Origin: Roseomonas sp. E05
GTDB taxonomy: Bacteria; Pseudomonadota; Alphaproteobacteria; Acetobacterales; Acetobacteraceae
DNA: 64,000 nucleotides
Assembly: GCF_030063475.1 (NCBI RefSeq)
Contig: NZ_JASIRT010000001.1
Span: forward strand, 310,001 to 374,000
Direction: 5' to 3'
Position numbers and translations under genes: made by a program. The notes under the pieces are model-generated. The model did no database searches. It was not told the DNA's origin and saw nothing but the letters and a program-made list of their open reading frames with translations. Within the stretch, counting starts at the first letter, position 1. The number at the start of each line of letters is the position of its first letter. Shown in pieces: positions 52,213 through 61,412 of the stretch.

Positions 52213-53994
52213 ATGGACCGCATCCGCCTGCTCTCCGCGACCACGGCCGACCGCATCGCCGCCGGCGAGGTGGTCGAGCGCCCCGCCGCCGCCGTGAAGG
52301 AGCTGGTGGAGAACGCGCTGGATGCCGGGGCGACGCGCATCGCCGTCACCCTGGAGGGCGGCGGCATCAGCCGCATCCTGGTCGAGGATGATGGCTGCGG
52401 CATGTCGCCCGCCGACCTGGCGCTGGCCGTGGAGCGCCATGCAACCTCCAAGCTGCCGGAGGAGGAGGCGCTCTTCCGCATCGCCACCCTGGGCTTCCGT
52501 GGCGAGGCGCTGCCCTCCATCGCCGCCGTCGCGCGGCTGACGCTGACCAGCCGCCTGCCGGGCGGCGAGGCGCATTCCCTGGCCGTGGAGGGCGGCGCGA
52601 AAGGCGAGATCCGCCCGGCCGCCGGCGCGCCGGGCACCCGCGTCGAGGTGCGGGACCTGTTCTTCGCCACCCCCGCCCGCCGCAAGTTCCTCAAGACCCC
52701 GCCCACCGAGGCCGGTCATGCGGTGGAGGCGGTGCGCCGCCTGGCGCTGGCCTGGCCCGAGGTCGCCTTCCGCATGGAGGTGGAGGGCCGCGCCGTGCTG
52801 AGCCTCGCCCCGGCCGATCGCGCCACCCGCCTCGCCGCCCTGCTCGGGCCGGACTTCGCGAAGGCTGCGGTGCCGGTGAGCGGCGCCTGGAGCGACCTCG
52901 ACCTGGACGGCATGGCGGCGCTCCCCACCCTCACCCGCGCCACCGCCGCCGAGCAGCACCTCGTGGTCAACCGCCGCCCGGTGCGCGACCCGCTGCTGCG
53001 CGCCGCGCTGCGCGTGGCCTATCGCGACCTGATCGCCGCCGGGCGGCACCCGGTGGCGGCGCTCTTCCTCGACCTTCCGCCGGAGCTGGTGGACGTGAAC
53101 GTCCACCCGATGAAGACCGAGCTGCGCTTCCGCGACGCCGGGGCGGTGCGCGGCGCGCTGATCTCGGCGCTGCGCCGCGCCCTGGCGGTCGGCGCCGGCC
53201 CCGCGCCTGCGCCGCCTCCGCCCGCCCCGGCGGACTGGGAGGCGATGGCCCCGCCCCCATCCTCGGTGGCCGGCTTCGCGGAGGCCCCCGCGCCGCTCAC
53301 CGCCCCGGCTCCCGCCCGCCCCCTCGGCTGGCAGCCCGGGCTGCGCCTGCCCATGCCGCCCTCCCGGCCGGAACCCGCCCCGCCGCCCTCTCTCCCCGAA
53401 ATCGCGGGGGAAGGCCCGCTCGGCCGCCCGGTGGCGCAGTTGCTGGAAACCTACATCCTGGCCGAGGCGCCGGATGGCGCGCTGATCCTGGTGGACCAGC
53501 ACGCCGCGCATGAGCGGCTGACGCATGAGGCGCTGAAGGCGCAATTGCTGGAGGGCGCCGTGCGCAGCCAGCCGCTGCTGCTGCCCGCCGTGGTGGAACT
53601 GCCCGGCGCCGAGGCCCGGCGCCTGCTGGAAGCCGCCCCCACCCTCGCCCGCCTGGGGCTGGAGGTGGAGGATTTCGGCGCCGGCGCCGTTCTGGTGCGG
53701 GCGCTCCCCGCCCTGCTCGGCACCCCCGATCCGGCGCCGCTGCTGCGCGACCTCTGCGCCGAACTGGCCGAATGGGAGGAGACCACCGCGCTGGAACGCA
53801 GGCTGGATGCCGCCGTGGCGCGGCTGGCCTGCCATGGCTCGATCCGCGCCGGGCGGCGGCTGAACCCGGCCGAGATGGCCGCCCTGCTGCGGCAGATGGA
53901 GGCCACGCCGCGCGCCTCCACCTGCTCGCACGGGCGGCCGACCTGGCTGCGCTTCGGGAAATCCGAGTTCGAGCGGATGTTCGGGCGGAAGTAA
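52213..53994 (+). CDS. mutL: DNA mismatch repair protein MutL
   Basis: 593-residue GHKL ATPase of mismatch repair. RPAAAVKELVENALDAGAT and DDGCGM form the ATP site, GFRGEALPSIAAV the lid. After a Pro-rich linker (about residues 315-400) the C-terminal domain has DQHAAHERLTHE (428-439), matching the endonuclease motif DQHA-x2-E-x4-E, plus ACHGSIRAG and STCSHGRPT. This indicates a nicking MutL as in MutH-lacking bacteria. It ends just before repeat copy D. Confidence 0.97.
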   Translation: MDRIRLLSATTADRIAAGEVVERPAAAVKELVENALDAGATRIAVTLEGGGISRILVEDDGCGMSPADLALAVERHATSKLPEEEALFRIATLGFRGEALPSIAAVARLTLTSRLPGGEAHSLAVEGGAKGEIRPAAGAPGTRVEVRDLFFATPARRKFLKTPPTEAGHAVEAVRRLALAWPEVAFRMEVEGRAVLSLAPADRATRLAALLGPDFAKAAVPVSGAWSDLDLDGMAALPTLTRATAAEQHLVVNRRPVRDPLLRAALRVAYRDLIAAGRHPVAALFLDLPPELVDVNVHPMKTELRFRDAGAVRGALISALRRALAVGAGPAPAPPPPAPADWEAMAPPPSSVAGFAEAPAPLTAPAPARPLGWQPGLRLPMPPSRPEPAPPPSLPEIAGEGPLGRPVAQLLETYILAEAPDGALILVDQHAAHERLTHEALKAQLLEGAVRSQPLLLPAVVELPGAEARRLLEAAPTLARLGLEVEDFGAGAVLVRALPALLGTPDPAPLLRDLCAELAEWEETTALERRLDAAVARLACHGSIRAGRRLNPAEMAALLRQMEATPRASTCSHGRPTWLRFGKSEFERMFGRK

Positions 53995-53998
53995 AAAA

Positions 53999-54136
53999 GT
54001 CCGGGGGAAGGAATTCCCCCGGACCCCCATCTTTTTTCTTCGAGCTCCCGCGCGGGCGGGCGACGAAGCGCCAAACCGGCAAAGAAAAGAAGGGTCAAAC
54101 CTATAGGTTTGACCGGGGGAATTCCTTCCCCCGACC
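53999..54136. repeat. Inverted-repeat intergenic element, family 1, copy D
   Basis: About 138 bp between the convergent mutL and pheT genes. The left arm is nearly identical to copy B. The right arm is interrupted by a 22-bp palindrome (54093-54114), placed where the other copies read GGTCT or GGCCT. It ends 8 bp before the pheT stop codon. Confidence 0.85.
54093..54114. repeat. 22-bp perfect palindrome inside repeat copy D
   Basis: Arms GGTCAAACC and its complement flank TATA. The sequence is far more AT-rich than the surroundings. It is absent from copies A, B and C and appears inserted in, or to replace, a few bases of the right arm. It could be a protein-binding site or the scar of a small mobile palindrome. 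Confidence 0.7.
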
Positions 54137-54143
54137 TTTTCCT

Positions 54144-56630
54144 TCACCCCCGCAGCGTCGCGCCCGTCGCCTTGCTGACAGCGGCGACGATCTTCGCCCC
54201 CACCGCCTCGATCTCGGCATCGGTCAGGCTGCGCTCGCGCGGCTGCAGCATCACCTCGATGGCGAGCGACACCTTGCCCTCCGGCAGCTTGTCGCCGGCA
54301 TAACGGTCGAACAGCACGACCTCGGTGATCAGGCTGCGCTCGGCGCCGCGCGCGGCGCGCAGCAGGTTCTCCGCCGGCACGGTCTCATCCACCAGGAAGG
54401 CGAAGTCGCGCTTCAGCGGCTGGAAGGCCGGCAGCTCGGGCGCGCCCTTCCTGCGCTTCTTCGGCTCGGGGATGGCGTCGAGGAACACCTCGAACGCCAC
54501 CGCCGCGCCGGGCAGGCCCAGTTCCTCGCGCAGCTTCGGATGGATTTCGCCGAAGGTGGCCAGCACCGTCTTCGGCCCCTGCCGCACCACGCCCGCGCGG
54601 CCGGGGTGATAGAAACCCATGGGACAAGAGTCGGGCGCATCCGTAGTGACGGAGAGCGCCGCCATCGGCACGCCGAGCGCCGCCAGCACAGCCAGCGCAT
54701 CGCCCTTGGCATCCATCGCGTCCACCGGCCGCGCGGGCGCCGTCCAGTGGCGCGGAGTGGTACCGATACGCACACCCGCGGCCACCGCAAGCTGCCCCTC
54801 GGGGGTGATGTCGCGATAGGCGGCGCCCAGTTCGGAAAGCGCCACGTCCGGCCAGCCGCGCGCGGCGTTGCGGGCAGCAGCCAGCAGCAGGCTCGCCACC
54901 GGCGTCGGGCGCATCTGGTCGAGATCGGCGGCGATCGGGTTGTCCAGCCGCAGCGCCGCCGGGGTCTCGCCGAAGCGTGCCGCCACCTTGCTATCGAGGA
55001 AGCCGAAGCTGACGCAGTCCAGCATGCCGCGCGAGGCCATCACCCGCCGCGCCAGCACGGCGCGGGTCTGCTTCGGCGCCAGCGCCGGCAGCGGCACCGG
55101 CGAGGCAACCGGCAGCGAGACGGGCGGGATGGCGTCCAGCCCGTGGATGCGCAGCACCTCCTCCAGCAGGTCGCACTCCGGCTCGACCGCGGCGCAGCCC
55201 TCGGCGGCGGCCTTGGCTCTCTCCGCCGGCAGGCCGGGCGCCTGGGTCAGCACGCCGGCACTCGCGATATCGTTGCGCCAGGAGGGGACGGAGACCGTCA
55301 CCGTCTCCGCGTCCCGCGCCACCACGCCGAAGCCCAGCCGCTCCAGGGTGCCGACGGCCGTCTCCGGCGCCACATCGGCGCCGCCGAGGCCGGCGATGCG
55401 CTCGAAGCGCAGGCTGGCCTGCCGCTGCCAGGCCGGCTCGGCGCCACCTTCGGTCACGGTGGAGGGCTCGCCGCCGCAGAGCTCGATCACCATGGCGGTG
55501 GCGGCATCCAGCGCGGCAGGCAGCAGGGCGGGGTCGATGCCGCGCTCGAAGCGGGCGCGCGCGTCGGAGCGCAGGTCATGCCGCCGGCCGGACAGCGCGA
55601 TGCGGACAGGATCGAACAGCGCGCATTCGATGAACACCTCGGAGGTGTTCTCGTCCGAGCCGGAATGCTCGCCGCCCATGATGCCCGCGAGGGACTCGAC
55701 CGCCTCGCCGTCGGCGATGACGAGATCCTCCGGCGTGACGGCGACCTCCTTGCCGTTCAGCGCGACGAAGCTCTCGCCCGCGCGGCCGCGGCGCAGGAAG
55801 AGCGTGTCGCCCTTCACCTTCTGCGCGTCGAAGACGTGCAGCGGGCGGCCGAGGTCATAGGTGAAGAAGTTGGTGATATCGACCAGCGCGTTGATCGGCC
55901 GCAGGCCGATGGAGACCAGCCGGTCCTGCAGCCATTTCGGCGAAGGCCCGTTCCTCACGCCGCGCACGGCCCGGCCCAGCACCCAGGGGCAGGCCTCCAG
56001 GTCCTCGACCGCCCAGCGCAGCGGCGAGGGATAGACACCCTCCACCTTCTCCGGCGCGAAGGGCTTCAGCGTACCGAGGCCGGCGGCGGCGAGGTCGCGC
56101 GCGATGCCGCGGATGGCCAGCGCGTCGCCCCGGTTGGGCGTGATGGAGATTTCCACCACCGGATCGTCCAGCCCCGCCCAGGCTGCGTAGGGCTGGCCGA
56201 CCGGCGCATCCGCCGGCAGGTCGATGATGCCCTCGTGGTCGTCCCCGAGGCCGAGCTCGCGCGAGGAGCACATCATGCCCTCGCTCTTCACGCCGCGGAT
56301 TTCGCCGACCTTCAGCGTGATGCCGGTGCCCGGGACATAGGCGCCGGGCAGGCCGAGCACCGCCTTCATCCCCGTGCGCGCGTTCGGCGCGCCGCAGACG
56401 ACGGAGCGGATCACGCCGTCGCCCACATCCACCTTGCAGGCGCGCAGGCGGTCGGCGTTCGGGTGCTGCACGGCCTCGACGACATGGGCGATGCGGAAGG
56501 GCGCCAGCGCCGCGCCACGGTCCTCCACGCCCTCGACCTCCAGCCCGATGGTGTTGAGGGCGGCGGTGATCTGATCCAGCGAGGCATCCGTCTGCAGATG
56601 CTGCTTCAGCCAACTGACAGAAAACTTCAT
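54144..56630 (-). CDS. pheT: Phenylalanyl-tRNA synthetase beta subunit
   Basis: 828-residue beta chain with the bacterial domain set: MKFSVSWLKQHLQTDASLDQI, the EMAP-like tRNA-binding part (VCGAPNARTGMKAVLGLPG), B3/B4 editing region, B5, and the C-terminal ferredoxin-like anticodon-binding domain (SLTDAEIEAVGAKIV). The start at ATG 56630 fits the invariant MKFS; it lies 4 bp after pheS, so the two are translated from one message. Confidence 0.98.
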   Translation of the reverse strand: MKFSVSWLKQHLQTDASLDQITAALNTIGLEVEGVEDRGAALAPFRIAHVVEAVQHPNADRLRACKVDVGDGVIRSVVCGAPNARTGMKAVLGLPGAYVPGTGITLKVGEIRGVKSEGMMCSSRELGLGDDHEGIIDLPADAPVGQPYAAWAGLDDPVVEISITPNRGDALAIRGIARDLAAAGLGTLKPFAPEKVEGVYPSPLRWAVEDLEACPWVLGRAVRGVRNGPSPKWLQDRLVSIGLRPINALVDITNFFTYDLGRPLHVFDAQKVKGDTLFLRRGRAGESFVALNGKEVAVTPEDLVIADGEAVESLAGIMGGEHSGSDENTSEVFIECALFDPVRIALSGRRHDLRSDARARFERGIDPALLPAALDAATAMVIELCGGEPSTVTEGGAEPAWQRQASLRFERIAGLGGADVAPETAVGTLERLGFGVVARDAETVTVSVPSWRNDIASAGVLTQAPGLPAERAKAAAEGCAAVEPECDLLEEVLRIHGLDAIPPVSLPVASPVPLPALAPKQTRAVLARRVMASRGMLDCVSFGFLDSKVAARFGETPAALRLDNPIAADLDQMRPTPVASLLLAAARNAARGWPDVALSELGAAYRDITPEGQLAVAAGVRIGTTPRHWTAPARPVDAMDAKGDALAVLAALGVPMAALSVTTDAPDSCPMGFYHPGRAGVVRQGPKTVLATFGEIHPKLREELGLPGAAVAFEVFLDAIPEPKKRRKGAPELPAFQPLKRDFAFLVDETVPAENLLRAARGAERSLITEVVLFDRYAGDKLPEGKVSLAIEVMLQPRERSLTDAEIEAVGAKIVAAVSKATGATLRG

Positions 56631-56634
56631 CGCC

Positions 56635-57717
56635 TCAGACGCCTTCGACCAGGTTGGCGGGGGAGAGCACGGGCGCGCCGTAATGGCGGAGCCAGCGGAC
56701 GTCGCTCTCGTAGAAGGGGCGCAGGTCGGGGATGCCATGCTTCAGCATGGTGATGCGCTCGATGCCCATGCCGAAGGCGAAGCCCTGCCACTCGCGCGGG
56801 TCGATGCCGCAATTGGCCAGCACCTTGGGGTGGACCATGCCGCTGCCCAGGATCTCCAGCCAGTCGCCGCCTTTGCCCAGCTCGCCGGTCTTCCGGTTCC
56901 AGCCGATATCCACTTCCATCGAGGGCTCGGTGAAGGGGAAGTAGCTGGCGCGGAAGCGCACCGGCAGGTCGGAGATGCCGAAGAAGGCCCGCAGGAAGTC
57001 GATCAGGCAGCCCTTCAGGTGGCCGAGGGTGATGCCGCGGTCGATCACCAGCCCCTCGACCTGATGGAACATCGGCGAGTGGGTGGCGTCATGGTCGGCG
57101 CGGTAGGTGCGGCCGGGGACGATGACGCGGACCGGCGGCTCCTGGCTCAGCATGGTGCGGATCTGCACCGGCGAGGTATGGGTGCGCAGCACCGGGCGGC
57201 GGCCATCCGGGCCGGCGGGCAGGTAGAAGGTGTCGTGGTCCTGCCGGGCCGGGTGGTGATCGGGAATGTTGAGCGCGCCGAAGTTGAACCAGTCGCCCTC
57301 GATATCCGGCCCCTCCGCCACGCCGAAACCCATGGCGCCGAAGATGGCGGTCAACTCCTCGACGGTGCGGCCGATCGGGTGGATGGCCCCGGCCTCCGGC
57401 CCGGCCGGCGGGAAGGGGCGCGGCGGCAGGGTCACGTCCAGCCGCTCGGCGGCGAGGCGCGCCTCCAGCGCGGCGGCGTCGAGTTCCACGCGGCGGGCCT
57501 CGATGGCGGCTTCCAGCGCGCCCTTCAGCCGGTTCAGCGCGGCGCCGCGCTCCTTGCGCTGCTCGGCGGGCACCTGGCCCAGCCCCTTCAGCAGCGCGGT
57601 CAGGCTGCCGCTCTTGCCCAGCGTGCCCACCCGCACCGCCTCCAGGGCGCGCAGGTCGCCGGCGGCGGCGAGTGCGGCCTCGGTTTCGGCCTGCAGGCTG
57701 GCGAGGTCATCCGTCAT
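56635..57717 (-). CDS. pheS: Phenylalanyl-tRNA synthetase alpha subunit
   Basis: 360-residue catalytic subunit. An N-terminal coiled-coil arm binds tRNA (residues about 1-85); [49 protein letters not shown] and [14 protein letters not shown] are class II motifs. The last Phe-binding region [10 protein letters not shown] is intact. It is preceded by rplT with a terminator-like structure between (57752-57801) and followed after 4 bp by pheT. Confidence 0.98.
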   Translation of the reverse strand: MTDDLASLQAETEAALAAAGDLRALEAVRVGTLGKSGSLTALLKGLGQVPAEQRKERGAALNRLKGALEAAIEARRVELDAAALEARLAAERLDVTLPPRPFPPAGPEAGAIHPIGRTVEELTAIFGAMGFGVAEGPDIEGDWFNFGALNIPDHHPARQDHDTFYLPAGPDGRRPVLRTHTSPVQIRTMLSQEPPVRVIVPGRTYRADHDATHSPMFHQVEGLVIDRGITLGHLKGCLIDFLRAFFGISDLPVRFRASYFPFTEPSMEVDIGWNRKTGELGKGGDWLEILGSGMVHPKVLANCGIDPREWQGFAFGMGIERITMLKHGIPDLRPFYESDVRWLRHYGAPVLSPANLVEGV

Positions 57718-57751
57718 CGTCTCGGTCCCGTCTTGTCGAAGCCCGGATACG

Positions 57752-57801
57752 AAAAAAGCCGCCGGACGCCCAGGGTGCTTCCCCCCGGGCGGCGGCGGCT
57801 T
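57752..57801 (-). terminator. Rho-independent terminator or attenuator between rplT and pheS
   Basis: Read on the minus strand, AAGCCGCC pairs with GGCGGCTT, with an inner CGCCC/GGGCG pairing, and is followed directly by a T-run (six T in the minus-strand reading). This is the only canonical hairpin plus T-tract I see in the window. It lies 33 bp after rplT and 35 bp before pheS, so it would end or meter transcription into pheST. No Phe-rich leader peptide is visible. Confidence 0.75.
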
Positions 57802-57833
57802 GGTGTCTCGACTCCCCTGAGGGGGGAGAGCGA

Positions 57834-58208
57834 TCAGGCCTGGGCCTGACCCTCCGGCAGCGCCGCCTTGGCCTTCTCGACCAGGGCGCCAAAGGAGGCG
57901 GCGTCCTCGAAGGCGATGGCGGCCAGCACCTTGCGGTCCAGCTCGATCCCCGCCGCCTTGATGCCGGCGATGAACTTCGAGTAGGTCAGCCCGTGCTCGC
58001 GCACGGCCGCGTTGATGCGCTGGATCCACAGGCCGCGGAAGTCGCGCTTCTTGTTGCGGCGGTCGCGATAGGCGTATTGCAGCGCCTTCTCGACCCGCTC
58101 CAGCGCGGGGCGGTAATTCGTGGAAGACCGGCCGACATAGCCCTTGGCGAGCTTGAGGACCTTCTTGTGACGGGCGTGGGCGGCAACGCCGCGCTTAACA
58201 CGAGCCAT
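57834..58208 (-). CDS. rplT: 50S ribosomal protein L20
   Basis: 124-residue basic ribosomal protein that binds 23S rRNA early in assembly. [29 protein letters not shown] is cut short here but the pattern RVKRG..HKKVLK..GYxG and the later [20 protein letters not shown] are diagnostic. It follows rpmI by 14 bp. The C-terminal tail is a few residues longer than usual (LPEGQAQA). Confidence 0.98.
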   Translation of the reverse strand: MARVKRGVAAHARHKKVLKLAKGYVGRSSTNYRPALERVEKALQYAYRDRRNKKRDFRGLWIQRINAAVREHGLTYSKFIAGIKAAGIELDRKVLAAIAFEDAASFGALVEKAKAALPEGQAQA

Positions 58209-58222
58209 GGATCAGCTCTCCT

Positions 58223-58429
58223 TTACCGGCTCGACCCGTAGGGCATCCACTGCTTCACCGTCTCGCCATCCTGCTTCGGCAGCACGAAGGTCCCACGGTT
58301 CTGCCGCTTCATCTTGTTGGTCTTGGCGGTCAGCATGTGGCGCTTGTTGCCGGCGCCAGCCTTCACCAGGCCGGTTGCGGTGAGCTTGAAGCGCTTCTTC
58401 ACGCTCGACTTGGTCTTCATCTTGGGCAT
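58223..58429 (-). CDS. rpmI: 50S ribosomal protein L35
   Basis: 68-residue basic protein: [20 protein letters not shown] is the family N-terminus, and [21 protein letters not shown] follows. AGGAGATC lies 5-6 bp before the ATG. A short hairpin CCCGCC/GGCGGG (58453-58468) lies in the leader. The gene upstream is an exonuclease, not infC, which is elsewhere. Confidence 0.97.
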   Translation of the reverse strand: MPKMKTKSSVKKRFKLTATGLVKAGAGNKRHMLTAKTNKMKRQNRGTFVLPKQDGETVKQWMPYGSSR

Positions 58430-58524
58430 TTGGATCTCCTAAGTCTGGAGTACCCGCCAGGGGGCGGGCACGAAACCGCGGCCGGGCATGCCCTACAGGC
58501 CCGGACGCGCGGGAAGGAGGCGCC

Positions 58525-59127
58525 CTATACCCGCAGTGCCGGCAGGGAGCAAGGGGAACGGCGCCGGAGCACCTCCTGCAGGAGGCAGGCATAGCCACGC
58601 GCATCGTCCAGCGCGGCATGGGTATGGTCATGCCCGCCGAGCCAGGCCTCCGGATAGGGCTTGCGCTCCGCCTCGGCAAGGCTGAGGCCGAAGGCACCCA
58701 TGGCCAGCGAGGGCAGGTCCAGCCCCGGCCCGGCGAACAGCGCCTCGCCGTCGAAGGGTCCCTTCACCAGCCGCGCGCCGGCGAAGCGCCGCAGGTACCA
58801 GTCGATCCAGAAGCCATCGAAGGAGAGCGGATGCGCGACGAAGACCGGCCGCTCCGGCAGGCCGCGCAGCCAGCCGGCATAGGCGGCCATGGCCTGCGCT
58901 GCCGGCACCGGGTCGCGCGTGGCGGCGGCCCAGGCCTCCGGCTCGCTCCGCCACCAGGTCAGGCAGCGCGGCTCGGCCGCGGCACCCGGCAGCGGCGCCA
59001 GGTTGACGGCGAATTCCGCGACCGGCGCCCCCTCCTCCCGGCAGGCGACGGAGGCGAAGCTCAGCATCGAGTTCCCGCCCGGCTCCGGGCCGTCGGTTTC
59101 GATGTCGGTCACGACGTAGAGGGCCAT
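58525..59127 (-). CDS. DEDDh-type 3'-5' exonuclease
   Basis: 200 residues. The acidic active-site residues are visible: TDIETDG (D8 and E10), [17 protein letters not shown] (Asp of motif II) and [13 protein letters not shown] (His and Asp of motif III). This fits RNase T/oligoribonuclease/DnaQ-type exonucleases in the cytoplasm; whether RNA or DNA is the target is not determinable. It lies upstream of rpmI on the same strand and is divergent from dapF. Confidence 0.85.
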   Translation of the reverse strand: MALYVVTDIETDGPEPGGNSMLSFASVACREEGAPVAEFAVNLAPLPGAAAEPRCLTWWRSEPEAWAAATRDPVPAAQAMAAYAGWLRGLPERPVFVAHPLSFDGFWIDWYLRRFAGARLVKGPFDGEALFAGPGLDLPSLAMGAFGLSLAEAERKPYPEAWLGGHDHTHAALDDARGYACLLQEVLRRRSPCSLPALRV

Positions 59128-59222
59128 GCGGGTTCCTCGGGCAGGGGGGCGCCATGCTTCGCCAGCAGCCCCGCACCGTCCACCCCTTCATTATCCGGCC
59201 CAAGCGGGGCATATGGCGGGAT

Positions 59223-60077
59223 ATGATCGCCTTCCGGAAGATGCACGGCCTGGGCAACGACTTCGTCGTGGTGGACGCACGCCCCGCCGCCCTACCGCTG
59301 ACGCCCGCCCGCATCGCGGCCCTCGCCGACCGGCACCGCGGCATCGGCTGCGACCAGTTCATCACGCTGGAGCGGCCGGAGCCGGGCGCGCCCGGGGAGG
59401 GGGCGCCAGGGGAGGCGGACGTCTTCATGCGCATCCACAATCCGGACGGCTCCGAGGCCGGCGCCTGCGGCAATGCCACGCGCTGCGTCGCCTCCCTGCT
59501 GATGGCCGAGACCGGCCGGGACCGCGTGGTGGTCCGCACCATCAGCGGCGACCTGCCGGCCGAGCGCCTGCCCGGCGGCATCATCCGGGTGGACATGGGC
59601 CAGCCGCGACTCGGCTGGCAGGAGGTGCCGCTGGCCGAGCCGGCGGACACCGCCCACCTGCCGCTCGAACTCGGCCCGGTGCGCGATGCCGCCGCCTGCT
59701 CCATGGGCAACCCTCACGCCACCTTCTTCGTGGATGACCTGGGCACCCTCCCCTGGCTGGAGCTGGGGCCGAAGCTGGAGCATCACTCCCTCTTCCCCGA
59801 CCGCGCCAATATCGGCTTCGCTCAGGTCCTCGCGCCGGACCATATCCGCCTCGCCGTCTGGGAACGCGGCGCGGGGCCGACGCTGGCCTGCGGCTCCGGC
59901 GCCTGCGCCACGCTGGTGAATGCCCATCGGCGCGGCCTGGCCGGGCGGCGGGCCCGCATCGACCTGCCCGGCGGCACGCTGGAGCTGGAATGGCGGGCCG
60001 ACGGCGCCGTGCTGATGGCCGGCCCGGTGGCCACCGCCTTCCTCGGCAGCCTCGATCCCGAGGCCTATCCGGCATGA
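59223..60077 (+). CDS. dapF: Diaminopimelate epimerase
   Basis: 284-residue cofactor-independent racemase making meso-DAP for peptidoglycan and lysine. The catalytic Cys pair is C82 (GACGNATRC) and C223 ([10 protein letters not shown]). [16 protein letters not shown] fixes the start at ATG 59223; an upstream ATG at 59154 adds an unlike leader. Its stop overlaps the mtaB start (ATGA). Confidence 0.97.
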   Translation: MIAFRKMHGLGNDFVVVDARPAALPLTPARIAALADRHRGIGCDQFITLERPEPGAPGEGAPGEADVFMRIHNPDGSEAGACGNATRCVASLLMAETGRDRVVVRTISGDLPAERLPGGIIRVDMGQPRLGWQEVPLAEPADTAHLPLELGPVRDAAACSMGNPHATFFVDDLGTLPWLELGPKLEHHSLFPDRANIGFAQVLAPDHIRLAVWERGAGPTLACGSGACATLVNAHRRGLAGRRARIDLPGGTLELEWRADGAVLMAGPVATAFLGSLDPEAYPA

Positions 60078-61408
60078 GTGCGGCGCAGGACGCCGCGCAC
60101 CACGCCCCCCTGGAGCCCGAGGCCGAAAACGAAGGTCCGGTGCGGGTGCTGACCTTCGGCTGCCGGCTCAACACCTATGAGAGCGCGGCGATGCGCGACC
60201 TCGCCACCCAGGCCGGGCACCGCGACACCATTCTGGTCAACACCTGCGCCGTCACCGCCGAGGCGGAGCGGCAGGCGCGGCAGGCGATCCGCCGCGCGGC
60301 GCGGGAGAACCCGGGGGCGCGCATCGTGGTCACCGGCTGCGCCGCGCAGATCGCGCCGGAGAAGTGGGCTGGCCTGCCGGGCGTCGCCCGCGTCATCGGC
60401 AATGCCGAGAAGCTGAAGCCCGAGGCCTGGGCGCTGGAGGCGCCGCCCGCCCCCGCGGGAAAGCTCGTCACCGACATCATGGCGGCGACCGAGACGGCGG
60501 CGCATCTCGTCACCGACTTCGCCGGCCGCGCCCGCGCCTTCGTGCAGGTCCAGCAGGGCTGCGACCACCGCTGCACCTTCTGCGTCATCCCCTATGGGCG
60601 CGGCCCATCCCGCTCGGTGCCGGTCGGCGCCATTGTCGAGCAGGTGCGCGCCCTGGTGGCAGGCGGCTACCGCGAGGTGGTGCTGACGGGGGTGGACGTC
60701 ACCAGCTACGGCCCGGACCTGCCCGGCCAGCCGACGCTCGGCCAGATGGTCCGCCGCCTGCTCGCCCTGGTGCCCGAACTCCCCCGCCTGCGCCTCTCCT
60801 CGCTCGACCCGGTGGAGATCGACGCCGATCTCTGGCGGCTGATCGGCGAGGAGCCGCGGCTGATGCCGCATCTGCACCTCTCGCTGCAGCACGGCGCCGA
60901 CCTGATCCTGAAGCGGATGAAGCGCCGCCACAGCCGCGCCGACGCGCTGGCCTGCGCCGCCCGCGCCCGCGCCCTGCGGCCCGACATCGCCTTCGGCGCC
61001 GACCTGATCGCGGGCTTTCCCACCGAGACGGAGGAGCATTTCCGCCAGATGCTCGATCTCGTGACGGAAGCGGGGCTGACCTTCCTGCACGTCTTCCCCT
61101 ATTCCGAGCGCCCCGGCACCCCGGCGGCGCGGATGCCACAGCTTCCCATGCCGCTGCGCCGCGAGCGCGCCGCCCGCCTTCGCGCCGCCGGCGCCGGGGC
61201 CGCCGCGGGCTTCTACAACGCCCGCCTCGAACACGCCCTGCGGGGCCAGGAGGAAACCGTGCTGCTGGAAGCCCCCGACCGCGGCCATACCGAGCATTTC
61301 GCCCCGCTCCGCCTCACCGGTGCGGCGCTGCCCGAGGCCCAGGGCCGGATCATCCGCGCGCGGGTGCGGGGCGCCGGGCCGGACGGCCTGCTGGCCGAGG
61401 CGGCCTGA
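60074..61408 (+). CDS. mtaB: tRNA t6A37 methylthiotransferase MtaB
   Basis: 444-residue radical-SAM enzyme that adds a methylthio group to t6A37 of ANN-decoding tRNAs. The three N-terminal cluster cysteines lie in [27 protein letters not shown] and VTGCAAQ, and the radical SAM motif is CDHRCTFC, followed by [13 protein letters not shown]-terminal TRAM-like stretch is present. The gene order dapF-mtaB-ftsY is common in alphaproteobacteria. Confidence 0.96.
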   Translation: MSAAQDAAHHAPLEPEAENEGPVRVLTFGCRLNTYESAAMRDLATQAGHRDTILVNTCAVTAEAERQARQAIRRAARENPGARIVVTGCAAQIAPEKWAGLPGVARVIGNAEKLKPEAWALEAPPAPAGKLVTDIMAATETAAHLVTDFAGRARAFVQVQQGCDHRCTFCVIPYGRGPSRSVPVGAIVEQVRALVAGGYREVVLTGVDVTSYGPDLPGQPTLGQMVRRLLALVPELPRLRLSSLDPVEIDADLWRLIGEEPRLMPHLHLSLQHGADLILKRMKRRHSRADALACAARARALRPDIAFGADLIAGFPTETEEHFRQMLDLVTEAGLTFLHVFPYSERPGTPAARMPQLPMPLRRERAARLRAAGAGAAAGFYNARLEHALRGQEETVLLEAPDRGHTEHFAPLRLTGAALPEAQGRIIRARVRGAGPDGLLAEAA

Positions 61409-61412
61409 CGCC

